This document shows positions 19,353 to 21,774 of a stretch of DNA of 21,774 nucleotides, one piece after another. Position numbers and translations under genes: made by a program. Source of the DNA: Gamarada debralockiae (Eukaryota > Ascomycota > Leotiomycetes > Helotiales > Hyphodiscaceae); contig NXFV01001951.1 of NCBI GenBank assembly GCA_002803225.1, forward strand, positions 1-21,774, written 5' to 3'. The notes beneath the pieces are model-generated. The model was not told the origin of the DNA and ran no database searches. It worked only from the letters and a program-made list of their open reading frames with translations. Position 1 is the first letter of the stretch, and every line of letters starts with the position of its first letter.

Positions 19353-20282
19353 ATGGCATCTCTCAGCGATCGGGAGAAGTATCCCGAGCAATATGTCCCA
19401 GACTGCAATGTTGATCCAAGAATACGGTCACGGGTCAAACCGATGAGGATTTTGGCTTTGAGCATGCCGAGGACGGGAACGATGTGTACTGCTCTTCATA
19501 TCTTTCTCATCTGGAACTAAAACTGATAGAAGAGTGTAGCCATGCAAGCCGCCTTCGAAATTCTTGGATACGGTCCTACGATCCATGGCTTCAATCAATG
19601 GATGCACGCACGCGACACAAAGATGTGGGAGGAAGCACTTAAAGCAAAATTTCCATCCGCAAATCTCTCCCCTTCATCCTCCGATGCGAGCCTCAAGCCC
19701 TTTGGAAGGAAAGAATTCGACAACCTTCTGGGCGAATACGAAATCGCTTCAGACTTTCCTAGTATCGCATTCTCCGAGGAACTGATTGCTTTGTATCCAG
19801 AAGCAAAAGTAATTATTGTAGAAAGGGATGTGGATACTTGGTACAAGAGTTTTCATGACACCATTGTGGTCAAGACGTTCAGTTCGGTGATCTATGCGAT
19901 TGTAGCTCTAGATCCGACGCTCTTGGCGTTCGCTCAGATGACTAGGTTGGGGTTTCGAGGGTATTTTGGAGCGAATAGCGAGAAAGAGATGGAGAGGAAT
20001 GCGAAGAGGGTTTATAAGGAACATTATGAGATGATTAGGAGAGTTACGCCAAAAGAGAGGTTGTTGGATTATAAGCTGGAGATGGGATGGGAACCGCTCT
20101 GTGCTTTTCTGGGGGAGGAAGTGCCCGAGGTAGAGTTCCCGAGGATTAATGATGCGAAGAATTTCGAGGCGAGGAGTAATGTTATGATTAAGATTGCAGC
20201 GGGGAGAGTGCTGTGGAAAGGAGTCTGGTGGTTGGGAAGTTTGGGCGCTGTGGGAGCGGGCCTGTGGTGGTATTCCACATGA
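19353..20282 (+). CDS. Sulfotransferase-like protein (fungal Sulfotransfer_4 family) with C-terminal hydrophobic segment
   Basis: Resembles the large ascomycete family often labelled P-loop or sulfotransferase protein. Exons 19353-19483 and 19535-20282 give 292 residues; intron 19484-19534 is 51 bp. Residues 39-43 (PRTGT) correspond to the 5'-phosphosulfate-binding loop of PAPS-dependent sulfotransferases, and the intron falls right after it. Further marks are the ILGYGPTIHGF stretch, SDFPSIAFSEELIALYPEAK, and IIVERDVDTWYKS, equivalent to the 3'-phosphate-binding region ending in Ser. Near the end is a hydrophobic, Trp/Gly-rich segment (WWLGSLGAVGAGLWWYST) that could anchor the protein in a membrane by its tail. 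Sulfotransferase activity has been shown for few members, so the reaction is inferred. The neighbouring dehydrogenase is divergent. Confidence 0.88.
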
Positions 20283-20533
20283 TACTGTATTCATAGCCAG
20301 CCTGTCTAGAGTACAGCTTGGCAATCCCTCGAGCGCGAGCTCAAATACTAGTGTACAAAGTATTGTCTTCATCTTAGACAGATCTAGCTTCATCCGTATC
20401 CTCATTCGCCAAATTCGCCATCCTAGCATGACCATTCAACATGGCCTCAAGATCCAGACAGACCGAATCCCTCGAGAGTCTCTCGTACCCAGGCCTATCT
20501 AGTACTTATACATTCCACAGTATCCTCATCCAA

Positions 20534-21362
20534 TCACAGTATGGCCAACGCAACCGCAGCACCGCCAATAACCCACTGCACCTTGTTCGTAACCATAGCT
20601 TGAGCCGCACCCGCCTTACTCGAACTCGTGCTTCCCGTACTCTGCGCCGCACCCGTTCCGCTACCAGTACCGGTTGAACTTGTGCTCTTGCCCGTGGATG
20701 TATTCGAAGCCGTAGCCGCACTCTTCGTAGTCGAAGCAGGAATTGCAGACGAGCTTGTCGACGCAGCCCCAGAAGCAAACCCAGTATTTGTAACTTCAAA
20801 ATCGGAGATCGTAACAGGCATGTATATAATGTCGCTTGATTCAAGGGTGGTCGTGCTCATTCCGGGGTCATTGGCTTCGTCGCCACCAAAGGATTCGGTG
20901 CATACTCCAGCTGTTGCTGGGGAGCCGGTGAGGATGCAGTCAAAATAACCTGTACTTTATAAGCTGTCAGCTTACTTTACACGCCAGAATCCCGCGGAAA
21001 CTCAAAACTGGAATGGTAGGAAACGAAGGTGGGCTTACAAAGCCAAAACGCTCGTGCTGCCATTTTGATATCCCTGTGACAGAGTATATGCAACGGTAGA
21101 AGGGCCCTCAGTGAGCGTGAAGCCTCCAGCGAAGCCGCAGTCACTAGCATCAGTTCCAGGCACGCACTCGACGGCGTAAGTGGTTGCAATTGTATCCTGC
21201 GACGTCAGTATTACGCCTTGCGATAGCAATGGGGAATGAGCGTACAGAGCCAATGACGTGTGCGACGAGAGGCTGGGGATCAGCATCTGGGATGAAGAGA
21301 GAAATGGTGCTTTGCGCAGCGGAGAGGCCTGCGAAGGCAAGTGCGATGATCGTGGAGTGCAT
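20534..21362 (-). CDS. Small secreted, probably GPI-anchored surface protein
   Basis: Exons 21362-21246, 21196-21039 and 20954-20534 give 231 residues, with introns of 49 and 84 bp. The N-terminus (MHSTIIALAFAGLSAAQ) is a signal peptide with likely cleavage after about residue 16. The mature part has Cys residues in YAVECVPGTDASDCGF and YFDCIL...AGVCTES, probably forming disulfides. From about residue 150 the sequence is dominated by Ser, Thr, Ala and Gly, a likely O-glycosylated stalk, ending in a hydrophobic tail (VQWVIGGAAVALAIL), the pattern of a GPI-anchor signal. The second intron's acceptor was placed at AAAG (20955-20956) because the nearer ACAG loses the frame. The gene is convergent with the sulfotransferase-like gene. 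This looks like the common ascomycete class of GPI-anchored cell-wall proteins; function unknown. Confidence 0.85.
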
Positions 21363-21774
21363 GGTCGCGTGTAGGGAGTGGAGAGCTGTTGGGGAACAAG
21401 TGTTTGAAATGAATGTGAATTTTGCAAAGACGGTATCTCAAAAGTACAAAACAAGTGAGCGAAACAAGTGAGGGACTGTGAAGTGAAAGAAGTATGCGTA
21501 ATTATTATCACAGCGAATGTGAAAGGAACGAAAATTGAAATCTTTTATGGAGGTTTGTAAGAAGGTGATGCCCAGCATATGAATAAGGTTAAATTACAGT
21601 AAGCAATCCCTGAAGCTTCCTAAAATTTCTGCGGCCTAGGATGTGGCGGGGAAGTAAATTTAGCAGCAGCACTCTTATCGACTGAAAAGCTTACAAATTA
21701 TCGCCCAATCCCCACCAGTGGGTGACACCTCTCATGACGGCCGGAAATTCTTCAAACGATAACAAAACTCTCAA
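21363..21774. other. Upstream region of the GPI-protein gene
   Basis: No independent gene is supported. This stretch should contain the leader and promoter of the leftward GPI-protein gene. On the minus strand it is rich in CA and TTTC words just before the start. No clear TATA box was identified. Confidence 0.45.

Noticed and set aside
20506..20844. Arg/Leu-rich frame opposite the GPI-protein tail
   Set aside because: It is an alternate reading of the Ser/Thr/Ala-rich stalk codons of the real gene and has no homology of its own.

Overview
This window looks like the nuclear genome of a filamentous ascomycete (Pezizomycotina; no finer placement is supported). The protein genes are interrupted by short introns of about 45-180 bp with GTRNGY-type donors. 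The protein families are typical of these fungi: RTA1-family membrane protein, Zn(2)-Cys(6) regulators, a 2EXR protein, a fungal Sulfotransfer_4-type protein and a GPI-anchored surface protein. A Crypton-type tyrosine-recombinase transposon carries only TAG/TAA nonsense changes, as expected from repeat-induced point mutation (RIP), a process of this group. Exon structures were assembled by hand from reading frame, splice signals and family similarity; none is backed by transcripts.

Layout. 1-1744: gene-poor DNA with a 307 bp solo LTR (708-1014) flanked by a perfect 5 bp target duplication, a copy of a short dispersed repeat, and a 54 bp tandem repeat that runs up to the first start codon. 1745-3044 (+): seven-exon RTA1-like membrane protein. 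About 3186-6175: a GC-rich, decayed but nearly full-length Crypton. 6687-8603 (-): five-exon Zn(2)-Cys(6) transcription factor. 9634-11242 (-): four-exon sterol reductase that resembles animal 7-dehydrocholesterol reductase (DHCR7) more than ERG4 or ERG24. 11243-12548: intergenic, with a second copy of the dispersed repeat. 12549-13298 (+): single-exon 2EXR protein. 14169-16424 (+): second Zn(2)-Cys(6) factor, whose zinc cluster is split by an unresolved intron. 16425-17649: intergenic, with a 15 bp minisatellite. 17650-18711 (-): short-chain dehydrogenase. 19353-20282 (+): sulfotransferase-like protein, divergent from the dehydrogenase. 20534-21362 (-): small secreted, probably GPI-anchored protein.

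How the genes may work together. No classical biosynthetic cluster (no PKS, NRPS or terpene synthase) is visible. The most suggestive grouping is an RTA1-family protein, a zinc-cluster regulator and a sterol delta-7-reductase-like enzyme within 10 kb, later split by the Crypton. RTA1 proteins are linked to sterol/lipid stress and canonical ergosterol synthesis needs no delta-7 reductase, so a sterol-remodelling locus is a testable but unproven idea. The dehydrogenase/sulfotransferase pair shares one 641 bp intergenic region and may be co-regulated.
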